From: Caldilinea sp.
GTDB taxonomy: Bacteria; Chloroflexota; Anaerolineae; Caldilineales; Caldilineaceae
Direction: 5' to 3'
Length of the DNA stretch: 6,130 nt
Assembly: GCA_026389955.1 (NCBI GenBank)
Contig: JAPLGY010000618.1
Coordinates: forward strand, 1 to 6,130
Below, piece by piece: positions 5,197 to 6,130 of this stretch. Positions within the stretch are counted from its first letter, which is position 1. Each line of letters opens with the position of its first letter. The notes under the pieces were generated by a model. The model had not been told where the DNA came from. It did no database searches and worked only from the letters and a program-made list of their open reading frames with translations. Position numbers and translations under genes: made by a program.

Positions 5197-6130
5197 ATGA
5201 TCGAGTCCATGGACGATACGGTGGGGTCGCTGGTCAGGGTGCATGGCCGCGAGTAGGTCGTTCTTCCGGATTCAAGCGAGGATCTGCTGGCGCTGCGGCC
5301 GCTGGGCGGCACCGACCGTGAGGTGACCGGCATCTACCTGCCGTTGGAAGGCACAGACGTCGAGCCTGCGCTCTTTACGCTGCCTGACCCGACGCAGCCG
5401 GGCGATGCGTGTGGCCCGCCTCAGCACCTTCCCCAGACGGCTGCTGGTCGCCACCGACTGCCTCAGCGAAGGCGTCAACTTGCAAGATCATTTCGACGCC
5501 GTCGTGCACTACGACCTGAGCTGGAATCCGACCCGCCACGAACAGCGCGAAGGCCGCGTCGACCGCTACGGACAACCCTCCCCTACCGTGCGTACCTTGA
5601 CCTACTACGGCGTCGACAACCCGATCGACGGCATCGTGCTCGACGTGCTGCTGCGCAAACACCGCACGATCCGCAGCTCGCTGGGCATCTCCGTGCCTGT
5701 CCCGGCCTCCACCCAAGAGGCCGTGCAGGCGTTGATGCAGGGCGTAATGCTGCGTGGCGAAAAAATTCTCGGTGGCGGACAGTTGAATTTTCTCGACGTC
5801 AAGACCGGCTTTGGCAGCGCACAGCTGGCAGCTCTCAATGCCCAGTGGGAAAACGTCACCGAAAAAGAACGGAGCTCCCACACGCTCTTCGCACAGTCCA
5901 CCCTCGGCACCCACGAGGTCGCTCAGGAATGGGCTGCCATGCGCGACGCGATCGGCAGCGGTGTGGACGTGCGCAGTTTTGTGACACAGACCGTGCAGCT
6001 GCACGGCGGCACAGTCTCCTACGAACCCGCTCTCGACTGCTGGAGGCTGCTGCTGCCAGACGGCGCGCTGCAGGACACCGCAAACGGAGAGCACATCGTC
6101 CTGGCACGGTTTGATCTGCCTGTGTCCGAT
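5197..6130 (+). pseudogene. Decayed SNF2/DEAH-type helicase gene, in-frame stop plus large internal deletion, runs off the window
   Basis: GAGG (5188-5191) five bases before ATG 5197 starts a reading frame encoding VGSLVRVHGRE, a TAG stop (5254-5256) where I recall Trp in relatives (TGG to TAG would do it), then VVLPDSSEDLLALRPLGGTD and YLPLEGTDVEPALFTLPDP, the N-terminal region of a family of large helicases. Homology stops near GDA (about 5409). It resumes one frame over as VARLSTFPRRLLVATDCLSEG, helicase motif V, then QREGRVDRYGQ, motif VI (5543-5575), YYGVDNPIDGIVLDVLLRKH and a C-terminal region open to the window's end. The Walker A motif, DEAH box and the rest of lobe 1 are absent, so no ATPase can be made. 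Intact relatives are ATP-driven nucleic-acid motors, sometimes found in defence islands. A C-terminal fragment from ATG 5405 is possible but has no evident ribosome binding site. Confidence 0.85.

Noticed and set aside
5254..5256. TAG as a recoded amino-acid codon
   Set aside because: The same gene also has a large deletion with a frame change, and nothing suggests stop-codon reassignment; the other genes in the window end in ordinary TGA or TAA. A nonsense mutation is simpler.
5323..6114. Forward open frame of 263 codons in the helicase region
   Set aside because: After about 5409 it reads an Arg-rich sequence while the neighbouring forward frame carries helicase motifs V and VI. Only its first part (to about 5409) belongs to the decayed gene.
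1..6130. CRISPR array, tRNA, rRNA, insertion sequence or attachment site
   Set aside because: No regularly spaced direct repeats, no cloverleaf or CCA-ended segment, no transposase motifs and no terminal repeats were seen on reading both strands.

Overview
This GC-rich window reads as ordinary bacterial chromosome, most likely from a Chloroflexota (Anaerolineae/Caldilineae-like) organism. That assignment is an inference from remembered sequence styles: a COG2403-type P-loop protein, a secreted glycosidase whose C-terminus ends in YLPTLLR, and a decayed helicase of a type I recall from Chloroflexota and Actinobacteria. No rRNA, tRNA, CRISPR array, transposase or integrase is visible. Layout, left to right: (1) The 3' two thirds of a fabD-like malonyl-CoA:ACP transacylase gene on + (1-549). 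(2) A convergent gene on - (589-1923) for a COG2403 predicted GTPase, a family often annotated as cyclic 2,3-diphosphoglycerate synthase. The two stop codons lie 39 bp apart around a small hairpin. (3) A divergent intergenic region of about 200 bp with candidate promoters and a perfect 12-bp palindrome. (4) A compact GH13 (alpha-amylase superfamily) protein on + (2123-3205) that has lost all three catalytic carboxylates and the domain B loop, and that carries a run of ten C where domain B is missing. (5) An exported TIM-barrel glycoside hydrolase-like protein on + (3380-5026) with a signal peptide, two candidate catalytic glutamates, a CARDB-like C-terminal domain and the YLPTLLR tail. (6) A strong intrinsic terminator whose loop holds an extended -10 promoter motif. 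(7) The wreck of a large SNF2/DEAH-type helicase gene on + (5197 to beyond the window), with an in-frame TAG and a deletion that joins the N-terminus to the C-terminal helicase lobe in another frame. How the genes work together: the two carbohydrate-family genes are tandem and could be functionally related, but each side of the gap between them (174 bp) has its own hairpin and possible promoter, so an operon is not shown. FabD and the GTPase have no evident link to them. I see no convincing multi-gene novel system. The most interesting item is the triple-dead, loop-stripped yet frame-intact GH13 pseudoenzyme with its internal C10 tract. The helicase pseudogene may be the remnant of a larger helicase-containing (possibly defence) locus continuing to the right.
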